Assembly: GCF_022376445.1 (NCBI RefSeq)
Contig: NW_025955108.1
Coordinates: 41,512-105,511 of the forward strand
Source of the DNA: Fomitopsis serialis
Lineage: Eukaryota; Basidiomycota; Agaricomycetes; Polyporales; Fomitopsidaceae
Length of the DNA: 64,000 bases
Direction: 5' to 3'
The notes below the pieces were generated by a model. It worked only from the letters and a program-made list of their open reading frames with translations, did no database searches and was not told the DNA's origin. Below, in pieces: positions 35,448 through 48,900 of this stretch (the first letter of the stretch is position 1; every line of letters begins with the position of its first letter). The position numbers and the translations under genes were made by a program.

Positions 35448-37415
35448 AGACAGATAAGCATTAGTACACCAATGAAGTAATCTAAGGTTTTCTAAGCAGC
35501 TTCCTCGCGGAGTGTCCTTGCCGCAGCACCTCTACTTCGCGTGTTTTGCTCTAGCCTGGCTCTCCCGTGTCTCATCCTCGCCCAATGACACCTCCGCACG
35601 GTCTCTCTCAGCCGCATCCGCATTCTGCAATCCACCTCGTCCATCCCCAGACCAAATCGTGAGCAACCAACGTTTTTTGTGGCGGGTAGGACCGCAATCT
35701 TGCTGGACCACTCACGCACTGACTCCGCGTACCAGCGGCCTCGCCATCTCGGCAGCTCCATCTCGTCCTGTTGCTAGGTAGGTCCTCAAGCCAGCCAGAG
35801 AAGCCTCTACTCACCGCATTCCAGACGAAACGCAAGCTGTGGTCGACACACTGTTGCTCACGCAATTCACAACAACCTATGCTGGGGCAGAATCAGCGTA
35901 CCGGGCGCGGTACGTACCTTCCTCTCGTCCTCCAACGGACGCGCATCGCTCATGGGGCTGATTTCGAACAGACAAACATGGAAGCCCAAGCAGAACCTAA
36001 ACCTGCTCCTCACCGTTCCCATAGTGTGTGCCTCGCATCTTCACCGCACGTCATGCAGACGTGGCGACTGGCACCTCTTGACGGGATTCTCGCCAGACAC
36101 GCGCGAAGCTGTCAGAGCTGAGTAAGCGAGTGAGGTGTGATGCTTTACAGCACTACGCACTTTGACAGTCTGCCTTGCCCGCTCAACCTTGCACGTCAAC
36201 ATTTTGCATGACACCATGCTCCAGAGCTCACGGCCGACGGTGTGTGCATCAAAGACAACTGGCAGCCAATGTCCACGTGCACTTCGCAAGAGTGCTACGG
36301 TGGCGATCGACCAGGCGCTGCGGGTGGTGCTCGAGCAGTACGTGCACGCAGCTCTCGAGGCTGCGGACGTGCTATTGTGGGATGTCGGGAAGTGCGTGGA
36401 CCTGTATGAGAATGCGGGGCTCAGGCGTGGGGGCTACACTCGTTGCGAAGTTCGGGAGTGAGCTCGGGCACCTGTGGAAGAACAGCGAGGGCATGGGCGC
36501 GGGCGTGTTGGGCAACTGGCGCACGTCGGGGATGGGCGTGGTGATTGCCACTGAGGCGGGATGAGGAGGCAGTTCATGATGGGTGCGGAGCCGTAGATGC
36601 TGGGGGGTGAGAAGCGTGGCCGAAGGGGACACTGAGCGAGTCGGTCGCGGAGCAGTACAATGGGGAGGAGGAGAGGGTGAATCGGTGTCGACGTGGACGC
36701 ACAAAGTGCTAAGCGCCTCGGACACGAGACATCACGTGCGGTTGCTGTGAGTCGCTCCGAGTCGCTCGACCGTCGACGCTCTTAACGTTCTCAACCCTTC
36801 CCTTCGCATCCGCCCTCAGCTTCATCGCCTGCCCCACCTTCGCTTGTTTGCAGTTGATCTCTGGGACAATCACGCAGGCCCGTCCGCAAGAGATATGGTG
36901 CACACATCGGCCTGCCGCGCCCCAAAATCACGCGGCTCACGGCGGTAACGAGCTCCAACAACTTTCAATGTGGAGACTCGTGAAGGATAGTAGGCGACTT
37001 GGGAGGGCAGGAGGCCGTGGCCGGCGAAGCTAGCATCCCGGGTGAGTATGCTTGGACTTGTCGCCTCAACCCGCAGACGACCCCACTAAGCCAAGGCAGT
37101 GAAGACGGCCCCGGCGTGCATGTCAAGTAGTACCAGCTCACTGACGAGAGTCTGGTATGTATGCAGTGGTCGAGTCTCAACTCGCCACGCACGGTAACAG
37201 CCAGCAAGAGTAGGCCGCACATGGACACGACACGTCACGCACCAACGCTGGTCCAAAGGGCTTCCGCGCTCGAGGCCGCTCGCATCTGCCGCGCTTGATG
37301 AAACCTTCGACCGTGAAATGGAACACTCACCAGCATCCTTGCGTCCCGTAATGGAGTTCGCCTTCGCGATCTCTTCGGGGTGAAGTCCCGTGCAGATACA
37401 TGGCTGGTAACGTGA
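35448..37415. other. GC-rich region, no gene recognised
   Basis: Open frames on both strands are compositionally biased (Ser/Pro/Arg/Thr) and overlap each other. Minus 35492-35865 and plus 36162-36461 are the longest plausible pieces, the latter with a helical-looking LRVVLEQYVHAALEAADVLL. None matches a family I know, and I cannot support a gene model. Confidence 0.35.
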
Positions 37416-38135
37416 GGGCGGATGACGATGCAAGTCCGTCTGTCATGTTATCACCGGGTGAGTCCTTCCCATGTTGTCGGATGGGCTGTGCTCAAAGATC
37501 GAGTCTTGCTGGCGTTGCCTCTTGTCCCGAACGGTCGCCGTCTTGCCCTTCCCCCTCCCTACCCTAGGCCTTCTTTAGTCTCAGCCACACCAGTTGCGCG
37601 CCTTCGTCTTCAAAACCCGTCAAGGTCGCTACGTCTGGACGTTCGTCACGCCTTCCCTCAACCGTCTCCTCCACCTCGCCCTGCAGGCCGCCTGTCTCGC
37701 TGCTCTGGCCGGCATCACGATCCGTGCCCCTCTGCTGTCGCGTCTCCGTTGCCTATGCCTCTCTGGAAGTCTCACTCCTCGGATCTAGTTCAACGGTGGA
37801 ACCTCACGGCTCGCGTCTACGATGACCTCTCCTACGTCGCCAATGATACTCGATCTGGAGTCGCGAAGCATGTCATCGCTGACTACGACGCTATGCCTTC
37901 CACTGCATCTCAGCCGCAGACGAGGCACTGGCAGCCCGTCTGCCACGTTATCAACTCGTCTCACCCGGTGAGTCTTCTCTATAATGTGCATTGCTCACTG
38001 GCGAACCTCTGCTCCTCCGGCGGCTGTTTTGTGCTGATGAGGCAGTCGGTTGCCACGCGCGGCGAGTAAGTATGAACGGCGGACAACACAGCTCGTCTGC
38101 CGTGTTATCAACTGGTCTCAGTCGGTAGTAAGTCC
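37416..38135 (+). repeat. Three spaced copies of a short repeat (CGTCTGCCACGTTATCA)
   Basis: Copies begin near 37427, 37936 and 38094. Each has CGTCTGYCRYGTTATCA followed within about 10-20 bases by a GGTGAGTC- or GGTAGTAAGTCC-like sequence that could serve as a splice donor. A fourth copy lies at 34733 in the BET insert. The DNA in between is GC-rich with no recognised protein. Confidence 0.6.
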
Positions 38136-38905
38136 TTTTTTGACCATTGATGACACTGTACTTACCAACGATCCTTGGTCCTCCAACACGTTTCAACAAG
38201 TCCCACATGCTCGGCGAGCGTTGTCAACCAGTGAGTCAGACGACAGCACATGCCAACCGCAAGCGCGCTGGGCGAACACCCAGCACGCACACACGGCCGA
38301 CGAATGCACACGCAGGCAGGTCAGCGAACAGGCGGAGAAGCGAGAGAGCGAAGAGTTGGAAGAGTGACCCGGCGAACGACATGGCGGGCGAGATGGTAAG
38401 CTCACTGGTGGCAAGATCAGCCCGAGGTGTGGTGCAGCAGTAACACTTCGCTTCGTTAATTGTACCTATACAAGTCTTTGATGCATTTTCTACTGGGGGT
38501 ACTTACGTGGTTCTAAAGGGGCGCGTCGGACAAGGTGTTCTGAAGCTGTATCAATCGGTGGCATGCGCTCGCACTTGGCTGGCACTAACCTAGTCGCGCG
38601 TGAGAAAACTCAAATAAATCAAGAAAGTCACAAAAACGCGGAAAAGTCTGGGAAGCGCGATACACGCACTGTAGCCACTATGAAACACCGTGTACGCCCT
38701 GTTACAGGTTCGCAGCGTATGCTGCATGTCTGTCAAAGGTAAGTCGAAGGTGATTTTGAACTTGTGCGATGGTCGACGTAGCGGGCAAACGCCGAAGGCC
38801 GCACGACTTCGGAAGCCGCGGAAGTACATAGCGTAGGTACTCCGCTCTCACGTACTTTTGCTGTCCTGTCCTTAACCCCCTCTTCGCGTTCTACTCCCTG
38901 CTAAG
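38136..38905. other. Intergenic, no gene recognised
   Basis: The DNA has mixed composition, with no open frame of recognisable content on either strand. It presumably includes the promoter of the gene starting at 38906. Confidence 0.45.
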
Positions 38906-41900
38906 ATGGAATCTCGCACTCAATCCGCCGCTCGGAAACAAGCCTCTGCTGCCAACGACGGCTCCAAGACCAAGCGCGGTGCCGGCCAGCAGGATCGTGC
39001 GAAGCCCAGCAAAGCATCGTCAAGCAGCGCCTCGATTCCGAACATCGATGCGTCTGGACTATCTCCTGCTGACCGACAGGCTCTTGCACAGCTTCGCAAG
39101 ATGGCTCTGAACACTAGCAAAAACGCAAAAGACTCACACCGGCTGAGTGAGTCGAGTACACCTATAACGTTAGTCATGGTTAACTAAGTACTATGAACTA
39201 TCAGATGTACGAAAAAGGTCCGCCACAATAATGGAACACGAGCACCAGTCTGCCGATGAAGAGGAGACACAGCCGCGAATGCGCAAGAAGAAGGCCGTGG
39301 CCGTGTTAGACTCGGAGCCTGCCGAAGACGAAGACGACATGGATGTCGACCACGAGGGTGAAGAGGACGATATTGCCGAAGACGGGGATAGTGCGGATGT
39401 CTCACAGGAGGCACGGAAGAGTGGAAAGTCAGGCGAAGTGCAGTCCCAATGTCAGTACCATTTTTTTTGATAGCGATAGACCGGCCTGACTTTACGGTTC
39501 ACCGTTCAAGCCAAGGCTCTGCCCAAGCCTCAGCCCAAGCCTAGGTTCAGGGCATCTGGCAAGGGACATCCTCAATCACCAGGAAAAGCGGCCAAAAAGG
39601 CAACCAACCTGGATGACGAGGAAGCCAGTGTCGCCCAGTCGCTCAGTATGTTCTCCGACTACTGAAGATATGCTCAGGGCTGACAGGCTAACAACCCAGG
39701 CAAAATGGCGCCATCGAAGGCCAAGGGCAAGGCAAGGCCAACCACTGTTCGCTCCAATGACGAGGGCAGCGACGCCGACGCCGATGGCCACCCACAGGCT
39801 ACTACCCAAGCCGCAAAGACAGCACAGCAGGCTGTGTCGTCGTCTTCCACCAAGAACAAGGTGCCTCCTACCCCCACATCTCCCTCGTCACCGGCTCGCA
39901 GCACGCGGTGAATCGCTTACGTCGCGGTGCCGCCGAAGGTAGTCAGATTTATTCATATTGCTATTTACTGACAATACTTGTGTAGTCTCGAGGAGGAGGA
40001 ACGTCGTCGCAAGCCACAGCAAAGGGCACAAGGAAAAATATTGCCAGGGTGGTTAGCAAGGCGAAATCGACGATGGACTCAGGCGCAAGCGACCTCGATA
40101 AGAGTGACGATGAGCGCGACACCGAATTCAGTGCCGAGGAAGTGGACGCAGACAATGGCGAGCTTGAGGATGATGACAAGTACGTGGAGAAGGGAGAGGA
40201 GAGCAGCGAGAATGGTGACGAGGATCGTGATGATGCCGACGACAACGACAACGATGTAGTGGTCAGTACTTACATGATACCAGCGGATGCGTAGCTAATT
40301 TCGCAGGTCTTGCGTGACGAGACGACACAAAAAGGAAAGCCCCGGCGATCGAAGAGCACCGGCAACAAACGGGCGAAGATAACTGACCTCCCAATCAACC
40401 TCAGGGCGCTCGTCACCACGTCCCAGAACTGCCTACGCCTTCGCATCGCTCTCAACACAGCGTGGACGGCAGAACACTCTATTCAAAGCAGCCGACTTCC
40501 AAGCAGAAACCAGATCATCTACGACAGCGTACATGACGCGTATGAGATGCGTGACAAACACGGCCGCCATATCAAAGCCCTCAGATCTGGTTTTGCTATG
40601 ATCAAGAAGCGCGATCGGAAGGATAAGACGCATAAGGATGAGAAGGAGGAGGTGGAGGAGGAGGCGAAGCGTGCGGAGCTCCAGAAGGCTGTCTATGATG
40701 TTGTGAGTGACACGACACACACATCTTCAATCGGGGGCCCTCTGATTCATGTCAAGGTCTGGGCGTGTGCATCCCAGTTTTTTAACGAGCTGAAGAAGAA
40801 GGCGAAAGCTGTCGTCGAGACATTGTACGGCCTTCATGGTCTTTCTGCCGAGCAGAGAAGCCGAGCAGCTGCATGGCTGCTCAAGGCGCATCCTACCCAG
40901 GTCAACGACGGAACAGGATCGCGAAACATCCCTAACTTCGTTTTCAGCGACATCAATATTGTCTTCAATGACCGCAAGCAGCTGGATGTGACAGTGCGCT
41001 CGAAATAACCTACATACGGCTAATCGGTGACACTTGCAGCAGGAAAGTTGACTCAACGAAGACGAGCTATTCCGTAATGCTGCCATTTCGGAGCTGATAT
41101 TCCAGCACTGGGCGTTGGGAGCGCGCGCGGATGCGAACCTCCACGCCGCCATGGAACAATTCTCTCAGGTCCCAGACAACTTGATTGCTGTGGTCTGCAA
41201 CGCGGTGCGTGGCGTGGAAACTTGTTCTTTCTAGCCCTGATGTTCCCTGTTGCATAGATTGAGAACACCCTGATAGATATCATGAACCACAGTCAGTCCA
41301 ACTTCTTCCAGAACAAGCAGTTCGCCGCCAAGTAAGTAGTCTCTCTTCTGCACAGTATGCCAGTTACTTACCCCAACTATAGGTGGGATGGTCTCATGGC
41401 CATCTTAGAGACCCTGAAAGAGGAACTTCCGGAGTACTACGACGAGACGAAGCAGGTACTTTGGGGTCATATATCGTGAGTGCGAAGCATAACCTACTCC
41501 CAGTGACTGATGCCTGTTCACAGTGGGCGACTCAACCTGAATGTCTTCGAAGAGACCGAGCCTGACGCCAAGGGCACGAGCTTTCTCAAATTCGATCGCA
41601 TGCGTGCGAAGCTTGACACGAGGGTGACGTCTCCTTCTCCGTCTGTCAGTCGGGTGATAGCTGAGATAATGTTTAAGGCTAAGTCTACGAATGCGAACGC
41701 GAACACGGCAAAGCCGTCCTCAAGCAAGGGGCAGCCTCCGAGGTCTACGAATGCGAATGCGGACGCGGACGCAGCGAAGCCGCCCTCGAGCAAAGGGCAG
41801 CCTGCGAGCATGACGAAGACCGCGAAGACCGCGTCAAAGTCAGCTAATGCTAAACATGTTGAACAAGACCCTGTCGACGATAACTCTCAGACGGTTGGAA

Positions 41901-41998
41901 CTTCCAGTAGCAAGCCCAGTGCTGTCCAGGATGGCATGGAAGACTCGGAGCGTGAGGAGGCCCAGGAGGATGAGATCGACGAGGAAGAGGGGCCTTGA
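38906..41998 (+). CDS. DUF6532-like basidiomycete protein, multi-exon
   Basis: The start ATG at 38906 opens a Lys/Ser-rich N-terminus. Exons with agreeing phase are 38906-39146, 39205-39450, 39511-39645, one from 39700, one ending at 40261, and one from 40307. Later exons carry VCNA/IENTLIDIM (intron about 41203-41259) and QFAAK/WDGLMAILETLKEEL (intron about 41332-41382), and the gene stops at 41998. The junction near 39910-39990 and the one near 41000-41060 are unresolved. The N-terminal third is low-complexity, acidic and basic, suggesting a nuclear protein. The folded part starts around LRLRIALNTAWTAEHSIQSS and ends near the YYDETKQVLWGHI segment. Its layout resembles the DUF6532 family, abundant in mushroom genomes and of unknown function. 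The C-terminus has a short tandem repeat (SSKGQP, STNANA) and an acidic end. The family call is from memory. Confidence 0.5.
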
Positions 41999-42492
41999 GG
42001 TGCAACACTCGTCTATGTAGGTCACTCTTTTTGAGTTATGCCCGAAGCTTATACATTATGTGACTGTCACTGGCAGGAGCTTCGAATTACGATCCCAGCA
42101 GTCTGTCGTCTGTACATACATGTCTGTACCATCATGATTCCTGTACTAGTAGTTGTCTCCTTTGCTGAGCTGTCGTCCTGTTCGTGCTAGGTGTTGTTCT
42201 CGCATGCTGTATTGATCTATTGTGTACTGTCATTGTTATCGAATGCGCATGAGATGTAGAGTGATTGCTACTGGGAGGAAAGCAGATCAAAGTGACTGAA
42301 GTAACACAAGAGGCATTGGATTTGCACTTGTGATGAAGCAACAAAGTAATACTGGGGGTACCAAGTTTCTCTAAAGTAATCTCTAGCTGAAGGTATGACA
42401 GTTCTATAACAGACCTCCAAAGGAAAATTGATACTATAATAGCATGCTGAAGTTTTTGACTTGTCTTGAGCAGCTAGGCTGTCTTGTAGAGT
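41999..42492. other. Intergenic region between convergent genes
   Basis: The segment lies between the plus-strand stop at 41998 and the minus-strand stop at 42493, so it holds both 3' ends. It has mixed composition and no gene. Confidence 0.6.
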
Positions 42493-44691
42493 CTATCCGT
42501 TCTGAATTAGACCACTTAAGAAATGAAGGTTTTTCCTGATGTCGTTGTCGTCATCGGCATCGGATTCGGCCAGAGCCTTCCTCTTCCGACTGGGCCCAGC
42601 TTCCGGTTTTGCGTCAGGCTGCTTGGCGACCTTGTCGGTTGCTGGATCAGTGGTGGTACGATACCTTGGTTTGGGCTTGACGGGCTTCCGGCTGACAGAG
42701 GGCTCGGGGGCAGGCTCGGGCCGGTCACTGGTGGGCTTGACACCCGGCTTTGCCGCCCGGGACTTGCTCGCTGCCGGCTTTGAGGTCGTGTTGCCCGCTT
42801 CGTCAATGACCTTGCTGCCCGCTGCAACTGCTGCGGGCTTTTTGAGTCTGCCCGACTGACCTGCCGTGACCAAGCTGTCATTTCCGGATGCCCAACGAGT
42901 GGGCTCGGGCTTCGACGGCGCAGTACGTGGAACGATACCCTTCCCTTTGTCCTTTCGGGCTGGCGGTGGTGCGTCCTCATCCGGCGACGCGGGAACCACT
43001 TCCTTTTTCTTTCCCTTGTCCTTGCGCTTCGGGGACAGTTTCACCGGCTGCTCCTCCTCATCTGTACTGAAGTCAGCTTTGAACACCTCGCCGAAGTCCT
43101 CCTCTCCATCGGTCTCCACCGCAGATTCCTCATTGCTGGCGACGTTGGCGGGAGACCGCTGGCGACGTGGGCGAGACGGTCCGGGAGTGGCTTGCCGAGG
43201 CTTGGGGCGTGGGCGCCTTGCCGGAGGTTTAGGCCTCAGCTCCTGTGGGACGACGATCTCCATCTTGGAGTTCTTCCACGCCCTGAATCGCAGCACGGGA
43301 CCCTGTGGGTGCTCGTTTTGCCTTTCGCGCCAGTGGGTGAGGATGGCGTCAAGGTCCCCGGTGCGCATCTTGTTCGGGTCACTCAGGACGATGCCGGCAG
43401 GGAGGTACTCGGGATCTATGAAGGAGTTGGACAATTCGGACAGCGACTGCCAGGGCACTTTGACTGTTGATCGTCCGGTGAAGTTAACTGTGGATAATAT
43501 GTCAACCATGGAATGCGTGTCAATCCCGGACACAAACAGAATCGGTGTAGGATCTCGGACACATGCACCATATGTCTTCCGAACAAAGGTTGCCAGAAAT
43601 TGCCTCTTGAGCTTCGTCTTCTTGAAGCAGTCGTGGTCGGGTTCCGGCATCAGTGGGTACCCATCCTCATCCTCCTCCCAGTCCATATTCTCGATCAGGG
43701 ATGCTGGGCCGTGATCGGCTTCGTCTTCAAATCCATGTGCATCTGGTCGCTCATGATTCAAGCCTCGTACGCGTCGCTAAAGCATTTCACATACCAAAGG
43801 CGATGTCAATGTACGTCTTCCACATCCCATACATCAGACCGGTTTTGAACTCGGGCTGGCTCGCAGTGAACTTCGGCACCTTAGGGGTGCCTTCCTCAAC
43901 AAACATCTCGTCGTTGAAGTCGAACCTGGTTTGATCTTTTAACAACTACACCAATGTGTTAAGGTCGGCACACGTACTCCAACACACCACTGGCCCCGTT
44001 ATCCATCGGGATCCCCAAGAGCAGGAAGCACCTCGCGCCGCACTTCCTCCACATGATCTTCATGAAGTCCCTGATCATGTTGGCACCATGCCTTTCTAGC
44101 TGCTTCCGTTGAAGGTCCGCTGGCCAGACCTGGGTGTTCCAATCGGAGGCTACCTGCATGTACTCGGCCTGGTCCTCCGGCGACAGATTGTCGCACAGTT
44201 CCTTCAATGCAGTTTGGTAGATGCCCGGGATCCGGCGACTTGCCATTCCCTTGTCTTCTTTCTCCTCCCTTTCCTCGCCCTCGTCGTCATCCTCCTCCTC
44301 ATCCGATCCATCCTTCCCACGCTCCCGACCAAGCCTAGACATGATCTCCCCGAGCTCATCCTCCCGGTCCCGCGCGGCCACCGTCCTCCACGTTATGTCC
44401 TTGCCGAGCTTGAACATCTCCTTCTTCACCTGTTCCTTTGATGCTCTTCGGTTGGAGTACCATTTTTCGACACGCTACCGGAGGTCATCCCTAACTGTCA
44501 CATCAAGCATGTAGAATGCGTACCTTTCGTAGAGCTGCATCGAAATGAATCCCCCTCCGCGTTTGGAGCCGTTCAATGCTGTTCTCGACGAGCTCCTGAC
44601 ACCGCTGTAGATCCTCGGTAGCCTGCTGATAGTCCTCCAGATTGCTGTTGAGGATCACGAGGTCCTGTTCATTCCAGGTGACTTTCCCCAT
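42493..44691 (-). CDS. KDZ-neighbourhood hypothetical protein
   Basis: The first exon starts near 44691 (MGKVTWNEQDLVILNSNLED) and ends near 44525. The next covers roughly 44455-43975 and includes LGKDITWRTVAARDREDELG, an acidic stretch and the conserved-looking DWNTQVWPADLQRKQLERHG. A short exon follows (about 43927-43790, DFNDEMFVEEGTPKVPKF). The last exon, from about 43760, ends in a long disordered tail rich in Lys, Pro and Ser, with a TGA/TAG-bounded stop at 42493. Exact splice points were not all fixed. Large basidiomycete families with this layout are common beside KDZ elements, which fits the KDZ transposase remnant 1.2 kb away, transcribed divergently. Function is unknown. The tail repeatedly uses PKRKDKGKKK-like basic runs, suggesting nuclear location. 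Confidence 0.55.
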
Positions 44692-45918
44692 TGCGAGTGC
44701 GGTGACGAGGTCAGGGTGCAGCGTACGCAAGCTGTGATTTCTTGACGAAGATGTTGATGGCAAGAGTTTGGTAGCCTCGGGGTGACCGATTCGGTGACAC
44801 CCCCCGCCTTGTTCGCCACAACCCTTGGACTCTGAGCTTACATAACGAGATGTACTCGGGTTCACCAAAATTCTACGTTCAATCATAACATTGTATTGAT
44901 TTCATTAGTTCCTAATCACCACAATTCTGTTGTCTTGGCTCCCCGGCCGCGCAGAATGGGTGCGTGCCGGCCGGAGCATCACAGATGAACCCACATTGGA
45001 TTCCAGCGAGTCACCAAGGTGTGACTTGTTAGCTCTCCAGTTCCATGGTACTCGCCGCATCGCAGATCCCGCTCGCCGCCGGGTCCGGTCACTGACTCCG
45101 GTTACCAGGTTAAGACAAGGCCCATCACCGGCCGTCCCGACCGGGAAGCCAGGGCAGGCTGAAACCGATCTGGCTCCAACATAGCATCCAGGAAATGCTT
45201 CTGGCATCTCGTCTGAGTGGATGAAACCCACTGCGTCGGACACGTGATCCGGTAGGCGGGCCGGACCGTTGTGATCGACATCTTGCCGGCCGCATCATTG
45301 TATACGCCACTGACTAATGTCCGGCCGGGCCATTATGCGCTCTGTTCTCATGAGAACCATCATGGAAATCATGAATGCTCTCTGATTGAGGACACTGCAA
45401 CAATTAGCGACTCCACGTCGGTGATCCCGGCCCCGGCCGCACCATACCCGGAACATGTGCGGCCGGCCCGCTGCATACTGCTGCACTAGTGGCAATCGCA
45501 ATGGTTGCAGGAGTTTTGACGTGAGCAATGGCAATACAGAGCTGAACTCTGCCCTCGTCAAACTGCTGGGCTGTTGATTGCTCTGGTAACACCATGGGTC
45601 GACTGCGGCCAACGGCAACCTCTCCTGCAGTGGTAGAACTCACACTGACGAAAAGAAGGACTGCAAGGGGAGTGAGGTCACGGCTTGTTGAGGTGCAGAA
45701 TAGCGGGTTGCAGACTCCGCCGGCTACACCCCATTGAACCGCTCGGTCGACAACAAGACAGTCCAGCTGGACGCCACCAACCGATGATGTTGCCAACACG
45801 ACTTTCTGCGAGTTCCCCACAGTTCGACAGAGTGCCCCGCAGGTATACCAAGTGCCCATGTTGTATCGTAGACAGAGCCTCACCAATTCAATCAGACACA
45901 ACCTGAAATGCTTAGAGA
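44692..45918. repeat. CCGGCC-rich segment, probable left subterminal DNA of the KDZ element
   Basis: Between 44941 and 45470 there are about nine occurrences of GCCGG/CCGGCC-type motifs (for example GCCGGCCGGAGC at 44968 and TCCGGCCGGGCC at 45319). Similar GGCCGG-rich repeats occur at 53655-54015 on the other side of the KDZ genes. No gene is supported except possible 5' coding for the transposase after about 45690. Confidence 0.45.
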
Positions 45919-48900
45919 GTGGATTCCCCTCCAGCACAACTACCTCCGATCATTGTACACCCACTACAAGCCTCCCGCGCTCAGTGCCGAGGGGAGCTAT
46001 ATGTGCTCGAGCTGCAACAGTGGCGGCGGGTATGGAAGTGCATGTCGTGCATTGGTTATCCAATTTTCTGCCCAACCTGCTGTCTCGCCGAGCACCGGCG
46101 CACACCATTCCACCGGGTTGAGCAGTGGAACCTCGGAGGATACTGGGAGCCCTCATGGCTCCGTCAAGTTGGCGTTTCAATCACTCTCGGCCACCGGGGC
46201 AGAGAATGCCCCCAGCCGGCGGTTGTCGTGGAGGATGACGAGGAAGTGGAGATGGACCGGGCGACCGATCGCGCGGCCGACGATGATGGCGATGTACCAG
46301 CGGACCCTCTTCACCACGCCGACTCACCTCCGCGACCCCCGCCCGCAATGATGACTATTGTTGACACCACCGGGGTGCATTTCCTCCCGGTGATGTGGTG
46401 CGGCTGTCCCGACGCCGGTGACCACACATCGCAGCTTCTCGATGCCGAGTTGTATCCGGCGAGCCAGCGGAAGGCTCGTACATGCTTCACCTTTGGGGCC
46501 CTTGACGGTTTCCTGCTGGACAATCTGGAGTGTAAGACTACCGCCATGAATTACTACGCACGGATTCGACGGGCCACCAATCTGGCTTTTCCCCATGAAG
46601 TACCGGTGAGTGAGCGTGCAGAATACCAGCACACCACATGATTGAAATGGAAGTAGGATCATACCTTGAGTTGCTTAGAGTGAGCCGCAAATGGGCGTTG
46701 CTCCAGGCGAAGAAACAGTTTGGATACGGGCCCCAGTGGCGAGAGGCACCGGGCAACGGAGACCTTGCTCACTTTTGCCCGGCATGTCCGCAGCCCGGAG
46801 TGAACATACCCGCGGACTGGGAGGTGGATGATAGGAAGTAAGTAGTTACCCTGTTCACCGGTATACGCCAGCTGACCTGTTTTGGAGGTATCTATATGCC
46901 CGAGGATATGTCATGGATGGGAACTTCCACGCCGAGCAAATGAAAATGCGCAAGCCCGAGAACGACGTACCGTTGATGCCGGGGAAAATGTTCATGGTTC
47001 ATCCCGGCCCATACAAGGAGCACCTGAGAGTAGCGAAGGACGTGAAGATGGTGAGGGTGTATACAGCCGGCATACAACGTGTGGCTAACACGTCCACAGC
47101 ACTCAAGCTGCAACGACCACAAGGCGGTCTCCCAGGCCAACGCTGACCGGCATAAGCTGGCTGTACCGGGATCGGCGCAACATCTTGTTTGAGGCACGGG
47201 TGCTTCCTTCCGCACTCGGTAGTGAACTATCAGAAGGGTGAACGTCAGATGAACATGGACTACTCTCTGTCCAATGCTCTCGGCTACCGCTCGAGAGGTA
47301 TTGGCACGTCTATGTATCATACGACATCATGTGCCAGTACCACGTCCATCTCAATGACCGATTTGACGACAATCCTTACCTTCAAATGCCGGGGGGCCTC
47401 GTCCTATACAAGTGCATTGGCCTCTTCACATTCACGGTCACAAGGCGGAGTGCGAGCTCCGGCACTCTCTCACCTTCACCGAGGGGGCCGGGGAAGCTGA
47501 CGGCGAGATCATCGAACCCAATGGTCGGGGATCAATCCCGTGTCGGGTAGTACCCGCTCAATGTCAACATCCCACCGGCAGGAAACCCTCAACCGGCACA
47601 TGAACAATTGGAATTGGAAGAAGATGATCACCATGGGTATGATCTAGCTGATTGTGCATCACACATTGGGCTGACGGAGGACAGTGGCTTCGCTGAGAAG
47701 AAAAATCAAAGCCAATCGGCCACTGCTGGCCGATATGAAGGCCGACCTCACCGCGAAGGAGGCCAGTGTCGATGCCGAGATTTTGGGAGAGTGGAGAAGG
47801 GAACTCAGGATAGTACAACGACGAAGGCTTCGGGATGTGAAGGTAATGGACAGGTATCAAGCGAAGAAACAAATTAGTTGGTACACTCTGCTCTCCATGC
47901 CGAGCTCAGGGCTGATTTGGTGACAGTGCCTTCGTGGCTCGAACTTCAGATTAAGCTGGCAGAAGAAGAGGGTGACGGCGGGGACCGCGTTGGCACAGCG
48001 GACTGGATTGCCGATGGCCTTAAGCTTGAAGAGCAACAGTCAGTGCTTTGACCGCCTTTTCCGGGTTACTTCTGATCACCCCCAGACTCGCAATCCAGAA
48101 AGACATAAAGCAAATGGGGGCCATTGTGACGGGGGCTCAAGAGTTAAAGCTGGCCAAACGGAGGAAGCCTCTCGAGAGTCAGATCCGGCGGTTCCACCGG
48201 CGAGCGGCTGCAATTCACCGAAGGCATGACTGGGGCGTGGCAGAGGAGGAAGCAGTGGATGACGACTCGGCTGCGGAGTGGGAAGAAGATCCCAACGATC
48301 CCCCAGCACATGCCGACAATCCATGGTCCATCTTTCCCAGTAAACCGCCCGCACCATACCCAGTGAAGGCGGCGGAACATACGAAACTCGGGCTACCTTC
48401 GAATTTCACGCGGAATGCTCTAACCCCAATGGATTGCAACGTTGGCCGCGCAGAGCTCACTCTGCGGCGCGGACAAGCAAATGATGCCTTGCAGCAGCTT
48501 CGGATTCTCATCGGCAAGAATCGTTTGAGTTCCAGACAACCATTCGGCACGGGAGGAAAGATGGCAACAAGAAGCGCACCCGATCCTTCACCAAGTTGGG
48601 TAAACTCGACCGAGCTGTACAGCTTCAAGCGGCAATCTATCGCCGGGCCCGAGCGGCGATGCAAGTGCTCGGCCTGTCTGCAGAGGATCAAGCTAAATAT
48701 CAGCAGCTCACCCCAGACGATCTAAAGACAGTAACGCCATTGCGAGCCCAACAAGGCCGGCCAACGGCACAATCCCCCTCGTGGATATGGAATGTTAACG
48801 TCGGTGGCGACATACGGAGCAATGACGAGTTGGGAATCAGTACGTGAGATGGCAGTGGTACATTGAATAACTCGCTGACATCGCGCATAGTTCACAGGGT

